Shown: positions 22,550 through 35,200, counted from the stretch's first letter. The stretch is DNA of 64,000 bases from Flabesymbios commensalis (GCA_964017125.1 OZ024902.1:51958309-52022308), one strand, 5' to 3'. The notes: generated from the letters alone by a model not told the origin. Program-made: numbers and translations.

Positions 22550-24143
22550 ACACCAAAATCTAATCAGCATATGACCAGGGTAAGTTGCTTCCTCGAAACA
22601 AATCGGTGAAGCAGTTCAAGCTCTTCAGAGTAACATGTGATTCGTCGGCCATCTTGAATTTTGTTGAAAAAAAGAAAAAAGAAAAACAATTCTCTTGACT
22701 TTTGTCTCAGGGCCACTGAGCATACACAAAAGATCAAATTTGAGCTGTATAACCATATTACCAAATTTTGATAATAGCCAAAATGAGCAAAACTGAAATA
22801 TCAGCTAAAATCCTGAAAAGTTGAAAAAATAAAAGTTTTTATTATCATAACACACAAAAAATTAATCAGCACACATCCAGGGTAGGGTTATTCCTTTGAA
22901 CCAAATATGAAACAAATCCATGAAGCAGTTCAAGCTCTAGAGAGTGATATAGGATTTTGGCGGCCATCTTGGACTTTGTTGAAGAAGCTGAAAAAAGCCA
23001 AAAAAATACCGGGCAAATTCCCTAGGGCAAATATGCATACTGCAAATATTTAGAAATAATCCGATCAGGGGTGTATAGCTATATTACCAAATTTTGATGA
23101 TAGCCAAAATAAACAAAACTGAAATATCCGCTAGAATTCTAAAACGTAAAAAAATCTAAGTTTTTATTATCGGAATAACACCAAAAACAAATCAGTACAT
23201 GTGCAGGGTAAGGTCTTTCCGTTAAACAAAACATAAAACAAATTCAGGTAGCGGTTCAATCACTAGAGAGCAACATAGGATTTTAGCAGCCATCTTGGAT
23301 TTGCTGAACAAGCTGAAAAACACAAAAACGTTCATCGGGCAAATTCCTTAGGGCCAATATGCATACTGCAAATATTTAGAAATACTCTAAGCTGGGGTGT
23401 ATAGCTAATTAACAAATTTTGATGATAACCAAAATGAACAAAACTGAAAAATCCGCTAAAATTCTGGAACGTAAAAAAATCATAGTTTTTATTATCAGAA
23501 TCACACAAAAAACTAATCAGCACCTGTGCAGAGTATGGTCTTTCCTTTAAACCAAACTTGAAACAAATCCATAAAGCGGTTCACGCTCTAGAGAACGACA
23601 TAGGATTTTGACGGCCATCTTGGATTCTGTTGAAGAAGCTGAAAATTGCCGAAAAAAAATTACAGGGAAAATTTCCTAGGGCCAATATGCATACTGCAAA
23701 TATTTAGAAATAATCCGAGTAGGGTTGTATGGCTATATTACCAAATTTTGAAGATGGCCAAAATGAGCGAAACAGAAATATCCGCTAAAATACTAAAACG
23801 TAAAAAAATCAAAGTTTTTATTATCAGAATCACACCAAAAGCTTTTCAGCTCACGGCCAGAGTAAGGTCTTTCATTTAAACCAAACATAAAACAAATCGA
23901 TTAAGCGGTTCGAGCTCTAGCGTGCGCCATAGGATTTTGGCGGCCATCCAGGATTTTGTTAAAGAAACTGAACAACGCAAAAAAAAATTTACCAGACAAA
24001 TTCCCCAGGGCCAGTATGCATACTGCAAATATTTGGAAATAATCCGAGTAGGGGTTTTCGAGTGAGAGTAGAAACAAGTGGCGGCGGCGGGCGGACTCAG
24101 CAAAAACAATAAGTCTCCACCACCACATAGTGGGTGGAGACTT
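22550..24143 (+). mobile_element. Tandem array, about 326-bp unit, with terminal hairpin (3 of 6)
   Basis: Anchors AATCAGCAC-type at 22564, 22866, 23192, 23517 and 23846 (periods 302-329). Each unit has GGCCATCTTGGATTTTGTTG and TACCAAATTTTGATGATAGC. Ends with GGCGGCGGCGGGCGGACTC and hairpin AAGTCTCCACC...GGGTGGAGACTT at 24111-24143. Confidence 0.65.
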
Positions 24144-24631
24144 AATAATGTTAACTTGACAGATTTTTTAAGTGAAATCGGTTTCACTAACAGCCATAAA
24201 CATGGAAATGTACTTGCTTCTGAGAAAAATGCTTTATAATGGACGTGGAGCTAAGATTTTTTTACACAATAACCTTCCCTATCTCAGCACCTCAAATCCG
24301 TCGTTATCAACAAAAACCTGGTAATGGTGCTTAAGAGGTTATTGAATGGAGCCCTTCAATTGTATATATTCCAAGTACATGGTGTCTAACTTATTAGTCT
24401 ATATACACAAATTAAATTATGTAGGCTGCAAGTCATTAGTTAAGTAGAAATCACAGTTTTCGTTCCCATGAAGGTCAAAATCGTGGGAGCGATTCCGTCC
24501 TTGGTGCGAATAAAGGACTCACACTTCTCATCGTACAGATTGTAAAGTAATCATTATTTCTGTACAAAATATTGTTTTCATATGTTTTCTTTGGTGCAAG
24601 CTGGAATGACCTTGCAGACTGGAGTGCCATT

Positions 24632-24741
24632 CCCAGCAAACACGACACGGTAAACAAATGTCGATTTAATGTTGGCCCGCCGTCTCCGACGTCGGCCCAA
24701 CATTAAATCGGCATTGGTTTAACGTATTGTGTTTGCCGGGG
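24632..24741. mobile_element. GH hairpin
   Basis: CCCAGCAAACACGACACG...TGTGTTTGCCGGGG. Copy-specific arm ATTTAATGTTGGCCCG and its complement are both present. Confidence 0.66.
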
Positions 24742-24988
24742 TTCATTGGATGCCCGCCGAGGCAGGTACACGTATAGGCCTACACGACGCGCAGTGGTCT
24801 TGTCCAGCCCTCGTCATTGGCGAAAACTCGTGAAAGTGCACCATCTGGTGGCAGTAACGGCAGTCACTACCAGGATTGAAAAGGCGCATGGGAGAGCTGT
24901 CGAAAACCGACAAATTTAGCAGTAGCTGGAAGTGTTTACCATTTAAACACCCAAGAAGCCTCACCCTCTCACTTTTCAAAGAAGAGTT

Positions 24989-25099
24989 ACCCAGCTAACA
25001 CGAGACATTGAGACAGTGTTGGTTTAAAGTTGGGCCAGCGTCGTTGAATGTGGACCAACATTAAACCACAACTGTCTCAATGTCTCGTGTTAGCGGACT
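24989..25099. mobile_element. GH hairpin
   Basis: CCCAGCTAACACGAGACATT and AATGTCTCGTGTTAGCGG; copy-specific GAGACAGTGTTGGTTTAAAG pairs with CAACATTAAACCACAACTGT. Confidence 0.66.
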
Positions 25100-25194
25100 A
25101 TACATTCAATTTAATTTTACCAAATAATCAATTTGTACTTGTAATTATCAAGTAATATTATGAGGCAGAGGCTAGCAGCTTTAGACTGACTATG

Positions 25195-26220
25195 GCCTAT
25201 TTTGACTCCAAAATATTAAAGACGGCCGCCATGAACCTGGTGTTTTCCCGAACTTTCTAAAAAATTGATGCAGTCTAGGAATTAATATTAGTGTCAGCCA
25301 TACAGTACGTTGAATATTGAGTGTATCGAATAAGCAGCTTTGAAGTTATCAGGGTGACAAGGTTCGATTTTTTAAATATTAAAGATGGTCGCCATGACCC
25401 GGTTATTTTCCCGAACTTTCTGAAAAATTGATGCAGTACTGGAAATACTACTACTGCAGTATGTTGAATATTAAGTATATCGGATAAGTGGCTTTGAAGT
25501 TATCAGGGTGACAAGGTGAAAAATTGACAAAAAAAATATTAAAGATGACCGTCATGACCCAGATTTTCTTCCGAACTGTCTGAAAAATTGCTGTAGGCTA
25601 TGAATTATTACTACTATGCAGTATTTTTAATATTGAGTATATCGGATAAATCTCTCCTAATGGCTCCTAATTAGACGAAAAAAGATGGCCGCCATGACCC
25701 GAATATTTTCTGAAAAATTTCTGGAAAATGGATATATGCAGCCTAGGAATTAAGATTTGCATCCTGTATGTTGAACACAAAGTGAATCAAAAAAGCGGCT
25801 TTAGATATCAGGATGACAAGGTCCTATTTGACGAAAAAAGATTAAAGATGACCGCCATGACACAAATATTTTCCCGAACTTTCTGAAAAATTGATGCAGC
25901 TTCGGAATTATAACTTGCATCCTATGTTGAACACAAAGTGAATCGAAAAAGCGGTTTAAAGATATCAGGGTGACAAGGTCCTAATTTGACAAGAAAAAGA
26001 TTAAAGATGGTCGCCATGACCAGAATATTTTCCCGAACCTTCTGAAAATTTGATGCAGGAATTAATATTTGTATCGAGTATGTTGAACACCAAATGAATT
26101 GAAAAAGCGGTTTTGTAGATATCAGGGTGACAGGGTATGGATAGGCGGCGGCCATGCGCGGCGGCGCCGTCGCCGCCGGCGGACGAAACGGTACAAAAAC
26201 AAAAAGCCTCCCCTAGGTAG
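25195..26220 (+). mobile_element. Tandem array, about 160-bp unit, with GC-rich end (4 of 6)
   Basis: Six units anchored on AAAGATGGCCGCCATGA at 25221, 25384, 25554, 25684, 25847 and 26006. Ends with GGCGGCGCCGTCGCCGCCGG and AAAAAGCCTCCCCTAGG, a weak hairpin. Confidence 0.62.
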
Positions 26221-26706
26221 AGAGAGCCATAATAATTGTATTATTCTCACAAATTGGTGAGGAAATGTGTAGTAACGAAACAAATACAAAGCTGAATGCT
26301 TATTCAGAAACACACCACTCACGCACGCACGACGCTACTTGGTTTATGAAATGTATCTTATATTTTCTCAAATCCCATAGTCAGATTTAATCAAGCGTAT
26401 AACACTACAATTTTATCGGATTTTGCAAAGTTTGAAAAAGCAATGAGATGGACGATTGAAATGAGTATTTTGTTCTTTTTCCATTTTTGTTTCTGGCCCT
26501 GTGGCTTTTTTGAGCTCTCGTATGACTCGCAGCTGCAGGTTCTTAGCCGTGGAATACACAGTGCTACATGTATGGGTCTCAAGAAATAGATCAAAGACGG
26601 GGCTCATACGGTTAACCAACGCTGCCGCGAGAGGGATGAATTTGAAATATGATAGTTACAGGTGGGAGAGACAGACATGTGTGAAATTCTAGATTATAAT
26701 ATTAGC

Positions 26707-26805
26707 ACGTACCCAGCAAATACGGGACGTTCACCCAATGTTGTTTTGCTGTTGGCCCAACAGCAAAACAACATTGGCCAAACGTCCCGTGTTTGCTGGG
26801 TACGT
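26707..26805. mobile_element. GH hairpin, best preserved and shortest centre
   Basis: ACGTACCCAGCAAATACGGG and CCCGTGTTTGCTGGGTACGT; the centre GTTGGCCCAAC is itself a palindrome. Few mismatches over arms of about 48 bp. Confidence 0.72.
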
Positions 26806-27369
26806 CGTCGCGCGGAGATTACGTGATGTTATGCAGTGAGAGCTATGAACCAAATACCTGTCTGGACACTGGACACACTGTGACACTGTGTGCCAATAAT
26901 CCATACCAGTGATTCATGGCTTGGTGTGAATGGAAATTTCACAATTAAAGCAAGGAACATTAGACGACATGGTCACGAAGCATTGGTAGTTCGTGAACAA
27001 GTATTGCTATTTTTTCGCAGGAAAATTATTATTATCCTATTAAACTAAGTGAACATAATTTAGAACATTTTCTTATTTTTTTTCATGAAACTATCCTACC
27101 TGTAGCAATGTACATATATTGTTTTTTCGTGAACCAAAAAGCAATTAGTATATGATTAGTTCATGCACTGCGCGGGTGGCATTCCTAAACTACTTGTATT
27201 AGGTGCTCGTGAATAGGAATCACTGATCACCTGTGAGCATATATCAGTTCTCAATCAGTTTTTTCCGCTGCCAGTAATGCCCCCCCCCCCCCATAAAAAA
27301 AAATAACCCTCGGCTGATGCAGTGACTCCTTAGATATCAAGTTGCAAATAAGAGAGATTTATTAATATT

Positions 27370-27850
27370 ATTAAAACCAAAATGGCCGCCGCAGCCTCGT
27401 TTTTAATCTTACATGAAAACGGACAATGCTAATAGACTTGCAGACCCTCAAAACCTATATATAGCAGGTTTCGAGAGAATTTTGAAAAAAAGTTCAAAAA
27501 ACAAAATTTAATCGCCAGGTGGCGGCTATTTTGATTATTGGTTGAAAGCTGAAAATTAAATCAGGTCATCTCCAAACTCATGGGTAACTTCACGAAAAAA
27601 AACTGGCGAGATCCAATAATTATTTTTCAAGTTTTCGCGTTAACAAGATTTTCTTGAATCTTTGACCTTGACCTTGGTTAAAAAATGTGCCAGGAGGGGT
27701 TTAATTTTTGCATGAATTATGATTTCAATCTGTCGCAAAATGTAGGTGTAGTAGCCAAAAGACTGTGTGCGACGGCGGCGGAGACGGCGGCGCACGAAGG
27801 GGACGACGAAACCACTTCGGGCCCAACGGGCGAGGGGTAAAAACCAGCAA
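27370..27850 (+). mobile_element. Element with GC-rich end and terminal hairpin (5 of 6)
   Basis: Begins near AAAATGGCCGCCGCAGCC; a second AGGTGGCGGCTATTTTGA lies 150 bp on. Ends GCGACGGCGGCGGAGACGGC, ACTTCGGGCCCAACGGGCGA and GGGGTAAAAAC. Confidence 0.52.
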
Positions 27851-28019
27851 TAATTATAATTGCCCAAACAAATGATGTTCAAAGCTGGCTGTAGAAGTTA
27901 TTTCAACCATTATTATGTAAAATCAAACTCCCCAAAAAGTCATTATTTTTTATTAATCAAAATGTTGTTTGCCATCCAATAGTCCCAGTCCAGGTGTTAA
28001 TCACTTAAAGTGGAGAAAA

Positions 28020-28258
28020 TTAACCCTTTCAGCGCAAAGACCGTCTTTATACGTCAGAATCTGACTTTAGACGTCAAGTTCTGACGTATAAAGATGATCC
28101 TCGCACTGAAAATGTTAAAATATTTCCAAAGGCCGTAGACACATAACATAGGTATTTAAATGAAGCGGAAAAGCTAAGACATTTATGACGATTTAAAATT
28201 GAAAAAACCTTTGGTCCACATGGTTTAGACAAAGATATTTCAGCGTAGTAAAGGCTAA
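28020..28258 (-). mobile_element. PBm3 MITE
   Basis: TTAACCCTTTCAGCGCAAAG left, hairpin shortened to one pair of CGTCAGAATCTGAC-type units; AAGGCTAA right. Confidence 0.64.
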
Positions 28259-28269
28259 ACATCTAAATG

Positions 28270-28491
28270 CTAACCCTTTCAAACCTGACTTTACATTGTC
28301 ATCTTCATCCACTACAAGCCGCGAATTGCTGCCGCAATTCTCGACTTGTAGTGGATGAAGATGATTTTATGTGGGTGAAAAAGTAAAGAAAATTGTCATG
28401 TATTGGTGAACCCCTAGTTGTAGGAAAATTAAGTCTGTGTTCAGGGATTTAAAATGATGTTTTAATGCATCGTGATGGCTTAAAGGGTTAA
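28270..28491 (+). mobile_element. PBm4 MITE
   Basis: CTAACCCTTTCAAACCTGAC left, GGCTTAAAGGGTTAA right. Hairpin arms TCATCTTCATCCACTACAAG and complement, loop AATTGCTGCCGCAATT. Lies 11 bp after a PBm3 copy. Confidence 0.7.
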
Positions 28492-28499
28492 CTAAGGGT

Positions 28500-28870
28500 T
28501 ATATTAGCCGATGACCAAATGCCCTGGGACCCATAAGGTGTCTGTGACTGACAAGTGCTACACGAAATCTGCAACGAGACTCGACGACGGTGACAAGACA
28601 GCCACGACGGTCTTTGTTTGTGCGAGAAATAAAAACCGTTTACGCACACACACACACAGACCGACTGGCCGAAGGCTGTGTTTATTGAAAAAGAATCGAA
28701 ATGGCGTGAATATTTAACGGGGAAAAAAAATCCCCGCCGCGGAGTATTGTCAAGAGTGCTTCCCTACCAGCATCAGATGAGATAGAGGACCTGAGTGTGT
28801 GTGCGAGGATTGGGATTAACCCAGTGTCAATGTTCTCCAGGATAGAACGCGTCCCGAGATGATAGCAATG
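28500..28870. other. Unique patch, possible regulatory DNA
   Basis: GGTCTTTGTTTGTGCGAG (SOX-like), GAAATAAAAACCG and CTGTGTTTATTGAAAAAG (FOX-like), TCAGATGAGATAGAGG. Ends where a GH hairpin begins. Confidence 0.25.
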
Positions 28871-28878
28871 CAAAGCCA

Positions 28879-28983
28879 ACCCAGCAAACACGATCTAGAC
28901 AATATTTGACCAATGTTGGGCCAACGTCGTAGACGGTGGGCCAACATTGGTCAAACATTGTCTAGATGCGCCGTGTTTTCTGG
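28879..28983. mobile_element. GH hairpin
   Basis: Both arms carry the copy-specific ATCTAGACAATRTTTGACC, not seen in other copies. Confidence 0.68.
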
Positions 28984-28997
28984 GAATGTCTTACATG

Positions 28998-29235
28998 TTA
29001 ACCCTTTGCCTGCTAATCACGACAATAGTCGTTTTTAATTCGTTTTACTAGCCGATTAGATCACTGGTATTGGGATGAAAATGACCGTTTAAATCTCAAG
29101 ATTTATAAATATTTGGTCTAAAATTAAACGAATATGAGTAATTTTCAACCACTTGAGGTTGTGGATCGCGGTAGCGAGACACAGCCTCAAGTGGTTGAAA
29201 ATTTAAATGAATCAACTTAGCAAGATGAGGGCTAA
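28998..29235 (+). mobile_element. PBm2 piggyBac-like MITE
   Basis: Left end TTAACCCTTTGCCTGCTAAT closely follows the piggyBac TIR pattern (CCYTTTKCCTGCC). Hairpin core CCACTTGAGGTTGTG...CAGCCTCAAGTGG with loop TCGCGGTAGCGA; both arms carry the same G/C change relative to PBm1. Ends ATGAGGGCTAA. Confidence 0.72.
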
Positions 29236-29887
29236 CCCTGTGTTCAGACAGTGTTGTACTAACGTCTCCTTTCTTGGGATCTTGAGATGCTACTTCTGTG
29301 CCATTGAGCCCACTTAACTGAACGCCACATAGTTATAAACGGAGATAAATTGTAAATAAATCATTAGTTTCTAAATATGGCCGATAAAAAATATAATTAA
29401 TTATTGGCGATAATCCGTTTCAAGTAAGAAAGAACCATGATAATTTAAGAATTCGAACCTATTTCCATGGTTATGTGGTCGATATTGGGATAGTAATGTG
29501 GGCCATCATGACGACTTATTTTAGTCTTAACGACTGTCTCTTGACTTTATATAAACTTTGTATAATTTCAAGTGTAACCCTACAAGTGTTATTTTAAATC
29601 AATAAAAATAAATGTGTGTTCTCTTCAAAAGACAAAGGCGAAATTAAATCTTATGCTGTCTTGTTGTTATCCGAAATTGTTAAAAATGTGCAGTAAAATG
29701 ACTTGGCTTATGTATCCACCATTATTAAGGATTATTAGTAGCATAGTCTCAGTTGTAAATTAATTGTGGCCCACAGAGACCAGAAGGTTAAATTAGAGAT
29801 GGACAGGTATTGAGCAGTAAACGAGCGGCACACGAGAAATACATTGATTCATGTAACTCAAGTCGACCTCTTACCCCATCAATATCC

Positions 29888-29996
29888 CAGCAAACACAAT
29901 AAAACATTAAAACAATGTTGGTTCAACGTTGGCCAAACGTCTGCGACGTTGGGCCAACGTTAAAACAACATTGTTTCAGTGTATCGTGCTTGTTGG
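29888..29996. mobile_element. GH hairpin
   Basis: CCCAGCAAACACAATAAAAC left, TCGTGCTTGTTGGG right; centre CGTCTGCGACGTTGGGCC. Confidence 0.62.
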
Positions 29997-30300
29997 GCAA
30001 GCATCAGGTGAGCCAAGCTCGCAGACGTTGTCTCAGCATCAAGCCATTGTCGGGCAATAGATTTATTTTCACTCCACCGACTAAGAATTGGAGGAGGGTG
30101 TCGACATCGTCACATAATGACTCTATTATCGGCCGCGTCATTCTGTAACCTGTGTTTATCGTTAGCCCACCACTCCGTCGCCGAATCCCGCCCCGCTGTC
30201 AACTTCTTTCTTTATCGCTCACAATGTATCGAGATCGCCGCTGTCCGCCGGTGGCTCTGGGGAGGGGCGGAGGTAAATGGAGGGATTGTAATACACGTTG
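29997..30300. other. Unique GC-balanced patch
   Basis: CTATTATCGGCCGCGTCATT, CGCTGTCCGCCGGTGGCTCT. Two overlapping plus-strand frames look like chance. Confidence 0.22.
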
Positions 30301-30366
30301 TCTTTTGTTATGCTACAAACCCAGTGGGATACACACTAATGGCCAGAAACGTTTCTCGTTCTTTAA

Positions 30367-30589
30367 GGGGCCTTGCAAAGTTAAAAAAAAAACAGACATA
30401 AAAAAAAAATTGGATAAAATTCATCCAACCCACCCACCCCCTATCGAATTTTTTTTTTGGAAACCAATAATTATCAAAGATTTTTTTTTCTTAATTTTCC
30501 TATTTTTTATCCAAAAATGGCCCTGGACCCACCCACCCACTTCCAATTTTTTTTTGGACGTTTTGATTTTTTCAACTTTGCAATATCCC
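30367..30589. mobile_element. PIF/Harbinger-like MITE, second copy
   Basis: Ends GGGGCCTTGCAAAG and (reverse complement) GGGATATTGCAAAG; flanks TAA and TAC, so the duplication is imperfect. Shares the ATGGCCCTGGACCCACCCAC segment with the copy at 1094. Very rich in A and T runs. Confidence 0.62.
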
Positions 30590-31476
30590 TACTTGACGTT
30601 CCAACAATGTTTTCCAGATGCTGAAAAAACATTCTAAACGCGCACTGCAACACGCAGTACCAATTAATGTTGCCATTATAAAATAAAATTAATTCGAAAA
30701 TTATACACGTTAAAGACTTAATATTCCGACTATAATGTATTCTACAAGGTGAAATGAGCTAAGTAATGTATATTATTCTATCCTACCTATCCCATCCCTA
30801 TAACCTAGCAGAAAGAATGGTAATAGCAAGAGTGACAACCAAGTGATGTGACACTTGAAAACAACAAAAATAACGGTCCATGTGCATGATTTTCGATTTT
30901 TTTATCGCTGCCGTTTTTTTCTGTCGCTAAGCTGCAGCCTCGGTTCATATTTAATATACCAAATTAAGCTATGCAGGTCTGTTTTTCTTTGGTGATATAG
31001 TGAAGACGAAAAATGATTCAGAAAATACTGAAATGAACGACAGGGTTTTTGGGCCTCACACTCACACAACAATGAACAAGTGCACATGTTCATGGTGGTG
31101 CGGAGTGTGGCAGTTCACTGTGACGTAAAGATGTTTATCTGGTGGGGTACATACAAATAATCTAATTATCAACGAATAATTGGCTGACTAATTTTCCGAG
31201 GTATCGTTACATAGATTTGTATGTGTAAAAACAGCTTCTACAGAACGATTTCCATCGTACGAGCTATACAATTTGTTATGCGATACCTCTACAGAGATAT
31301 TTCAGTCTATGGGTCCACGTGATTGCTTTTAATTTCAAAATGACCGATTGAATTATAATTGGGTATCGCTTCCTAAATTTATAGCTCTCGCGGTGAAAAT
31401 TATTTTGTACATTTATTTATATGATGACACCTGGAAACCGACTGTTAGTACATGGCCCTTCCAGTGGTACACGGGT

Positions 31477-31730
31477 TTAAGCCTTCCAGTGCGGGGACCG
31501 TCTTTATATGTCAGAATCTGACGTCTGTAGACGTCAGATTCTGACATATAAAGACTGTCCCCGCACTGGAAAAATTTAAATATTTCGATTGACCGTAGAC
31601 ACATCACATAGGTATTCAAATGCAGCATAAAGAGCTAAGTAATACATTTATGATGATTTCAAAATAATGATCGCCATGATCAAAATTTAATCGCCATGAA
31701 TTATGTAAAAATATCTCAGTAGAGCTTTAA
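31477..31730 (-). mobile_element. PBm3 MITE abutting PBm1
   Basis: Hairpin CCAGTGCGGGGACCGTCTTT...AAAGACTGTCCCCGCACTGG is copy-specific in both arms. Ends at TTAA 31727-31730, shared with PBm1. Confidence 0.7.
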
Positions 31731-31968
31731 CCCTTTAACCGCCAAATTATTCAATCTGAATTTTCACCCACTTGAAGTTGTGTCTCGCTGACGCGTTCCA
31801 CAACTTCAAGTGAGTGAAAATTATTCAGATTTGACAAAATGAAGGTCAACTGTTTTCAAATATTGCTGATTAATGTCACATTTTATCTTTAACATGTTTA
31901 AAATGTGGTTCTTAACGTGCTAATAAAAAAAACCCGAATATATGCGGCACCGGCGGTTAAAGGGTTCA
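31727..31968 (-). mobile_element. PBm1 MITE abutting PBm3
   Basis: Reverse-orientation copy. Its first TTAA (31727-31730) is also the last TTAA of the PBm3 copy at 31477. It lies 52 bp beyond the end of the last TXNDC16-like exon. Confidence 0.7.
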
Positions 31969-32019
31969 AGGTTAAATACACCAGGAGCTTTTGATAAAAA
32001 ACTATTTAAAAATACCCAC

Positions 32020-32239
32020 CTGCTTTAGAAGTGTTCCGTCTCCACCAGCATTTTCTCGGGGTTCTGCTGGACCTCCCTGAAGAAGCTGACGATGTCATCT
32101 GCCTCCATCGAGCCTCCAGATGAGGAGGAGGTGAAGGGTAGAACGGGAGGGTAGAACGCGGCCCGGTGGTGGTTGTTCCAGCTTATTACACACAGACGCG
32201 GGTAGGTAGAGAAGAGGGGCGGCAGGCCAGAATCTGGAT
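32020..32239 (-). CDS. TXNDC16: TXNDC16-like last recognisable exon with in-frame stop
   Basis: Codes 71 residues from DPDSGLPPLFSTYPRLCVIS to VETEHF, then TAA at 32025-32027. Acceptor TTTTTACAG, phase 1 in. A good donor (GCAG|GTGGGT) lies 5 bases after the stop. LPPL, a strand (RLCVISW), and FFREVQQNP match the C-terminal thioredoxin-like domain. The human protein continues roughly 80-90 residues further, so either this protein is shorter with an intron in its 3' UTR, or the TAA is an assembly error or real damage. A serine-rich loop (SSSSGG) is an insertion relative to human as I recall it. No clear poly(A) signal is seen just downstream. Confidence 0.74.
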
Positions 32240-35200
32240 CTGTAAAAACGTACAAAATTTACGATATTGCAAACCAGAATCCACCTGCTGCAGCCTGAAC
32301 TGCCAGTTGTATACAGTACGCTACAATGTGATATTTTATTTAGGGATTATGAATGTGAATCACATCTGAAAGTTTATTAATCCTTTCAGTGCGGGGACCG
32401 TCTTTATACGTCAGAATCTGACGTCTGTAGACGTCAGATTCTGACTTAAAAAGACGGTCCCCACTCAGAAAGAATTATAGTGTACTCTACTCCAACGTAT
32501 CCTGCTACGTTAAATCATTTAATCATTTTCAGCCACTTGAAGGTATGTCTCGATACCGCGACACACAAGTGGCTGAAAATTACTCATATTTGTTTAATTT
32601 GAACACAGATAGTTGCGAATCGGGATGTTTAGACACACATTTCATCGCCAAAAGCAGTGATTTGGTAAACTGATAAAACAGCTTAAAATCGACAATAGTC
32701 GTGATCAGTGGGATCGGGGTTAACAAGTGGATGACGTCAGCAGATTACCTGAATCAGCCACGTGCATCATGTAATATGGACCGTGAATTCGTCATAGAAT
32801 AGAGTGATACATCCAAGAGATTTTGTGTTGCTATAGGCCTAATTCATGTCAAATGGATGAATGATCATGTCATTACGACCGCGCGGTTGCAAAATCATAA
32901 ATTGCATTAAATTGGTTCACCTTCTCAAATAATTAGTGTAATGGCAACGCTGGAAATATCAACTTGAGACATTTTGACTTGAATGACCCTTTCTGTTGAT
33001 TACCTCGGCCCCTTGGATATGAAAGGGTGTATCTGCCACTTGGTAAAGTGGCAGATACACCCTTTCATATCCAAGGTGACGACCTGCTCTTGAGGCTTGA
33101 GCGACTGACCTTGTGGCGGACAAAATAATGTCGCTTTCTAAATTGACACAGTCAATGCCAACAAGTAAGTAAGTAAGTAAATTATTTCTGACTGGCAATC
33201 GTTACCTATGAGAGCACAATCAGCAAACATGATACGCTATACCAATACCACTACCGGTCCCATGTCTGCCCAAGATCGCAGACCCTGGACCAACACTGAC
33301 CCAGCACCGGTCCACGTATCATAATCGCTGGGCATGCATGGTAAGTCGAATCACAGCCAGGCAATTACTAAATAAGAAAATGATGGTGATGTGTCTTACC
33401 TAAGGTATAAACAACGATGTCCCAGTTTTGAAAGGAGAGAGACAACTAATGATTGTTCTGAAAATTCACCCAGCAAAAATGAGACGTTGGCCCAAAGTTG
33501 GTTACTGTTGGCCAACCGTCTTTGATGGTGGCCCAACAGTGAACCAACGTTGGGCCAACGTCTCATGTTTGCTGGGTATGCGCATTATTGGATTGAACCC
33601 GTGCGACAGGGAGCAACAATTATCAGAACACAACGCTCTATAAGGTACGTGAGTCTCGCGAAGGAATTGGTGGGATGGTGCGTTAACAGAATCAACTGAA
33701 AAAAAGTAATTCTTAATATAATGTTAATGGAATAACTTTGAAGCGTGGTAAAGTAGCAATTGCGCTGAAAACAAATGAGAGATTTAAGTGATATACGCTG
33801 GATTCGAGTACCTCAGAGATTATACCAAGGTGTATTAAATCTTAAAATGTTTTTTGCACAATTGGGGTTCAAGCAGATGAAGTGTCAAAGAAGCCATGTG
33901 CAGATAGAGCAGATGGAACAATACAGAAGGCCCATGAATAGCGAAGAGGCTAAATCTAACACAAATGACAATCGGCTGACATTTCCATGGCTGAAAACAA
34001 CTTTGTGCATACGCGACAATACAATATTTTATCCGAATTAGTATGAAAAGCGATTTTAGAAACTGTTTGTGGCTTGATTTAGTAATCATTACGTGGCCTT
34101 TTATCAGCACTAAATGTGACAGATCACTTGATGCGGATACTAATCCGAGTTTTATTTCCCAGCTATATCGGTGTTAACCCTCTCAGCGCGGAGACTGTCT
34201 TGAGACATCAGAATCTGACGTCTGTAGACGGATGATTCTGACGTCTTTAAATTAAAGACGCTGAAAGGGTTAATAATGATAAATATATTAAAATCATAGA
34301 CAGCATTAATACAAGAAGTCTCCACCACAGGGGCTGGAGACTTAATAATTATTCCAATAGAAGTTGGGATCTACCACTTGTCATTACCCTCAAAGTGCTG
34401 AAATACTTTTATACAAACAATGGAGACCAAAGCGTTTTTTCAATTTGAAATCGTCATAAATGTTAGCTGTTTCCGCTTCATTTGAATACATATGTTATGG
34501 GTCTACGGCCATTATCAATATTTTTACTTTTACCGTGCGGGGATCTCCTTTAGTAGTCAGAATCGGACGTCTACAGACGTCAGATGCTGACGAATAAAGT
34601 AGATCCCCGCACGGTAAGAATTAGAATACGGACGATTGGAATGTTAATTGCATATGGCACACTTGGGTATTTTATGAAAATGGGTAATTTTCATTCACTG
34701 TTGGGTGAGAATTGCGACAATTCACAGCTTATAGTAAAAGTTCAAGGAAAATTCGGTATTGAAAGGTGACTGAAGTCATGGAGGTCACAAACCATATTAT
34801 TATCACTAGCTGTGTTTCTTACAAAGGACGGTACTTATCATTCCTCTTGCAGTTTATTTATACCATTTGAATGGAAAATGTATAATAATGGACACCAGTG
34901 GTTTCAATTAGAATGTATCTCCTTTACCTTACTAAACCAGCAGAAAAAACTTATTCGTAGGTGGCATGTCGAAGGGGGTCAAAACAGCACGAGCCTATTT
35001 GGAGAAACCCAGAAAGCCACGAATGCATGTGGGTAAAGTTGTCGTGTCCAAGCGATGCCGCGAGAATGGGCGGGAGTCACATGCTTTGGCCCATCATTGA
35101 ATCATTTTTGGGCCGATATCGTCCGTGTTTAACCCTCTTAAGACTGGTGTTGTTTATGTCATTTTCATTCACAGTGAACTGTTCAAATCTCGGGATGAAA

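Noticed and set aside
21668-24143. CRISPR-like array
   Set aside because: Units are 143-326 bp, diverged throughout, with no short constant repeat and unique spacers; this is eukaryotic tandem DNA.
30152-30637. 161-codon plus-strand frame
   Set aside because: Its second half is the Harbinger-like MITE at 30367 and its poly-A/T runs.
30902-31093. Minus-strand frame with several cysteines
   Set aside because: Short, AT-rich and unlike any zinc-binding motif.
31964-32030. Poly(A) signal for the TXNDC16-like gene
   Set aside because: No AATAAA or ATTAAA on the minus strand close to the stop; TTTAAATAG alone is not enough.
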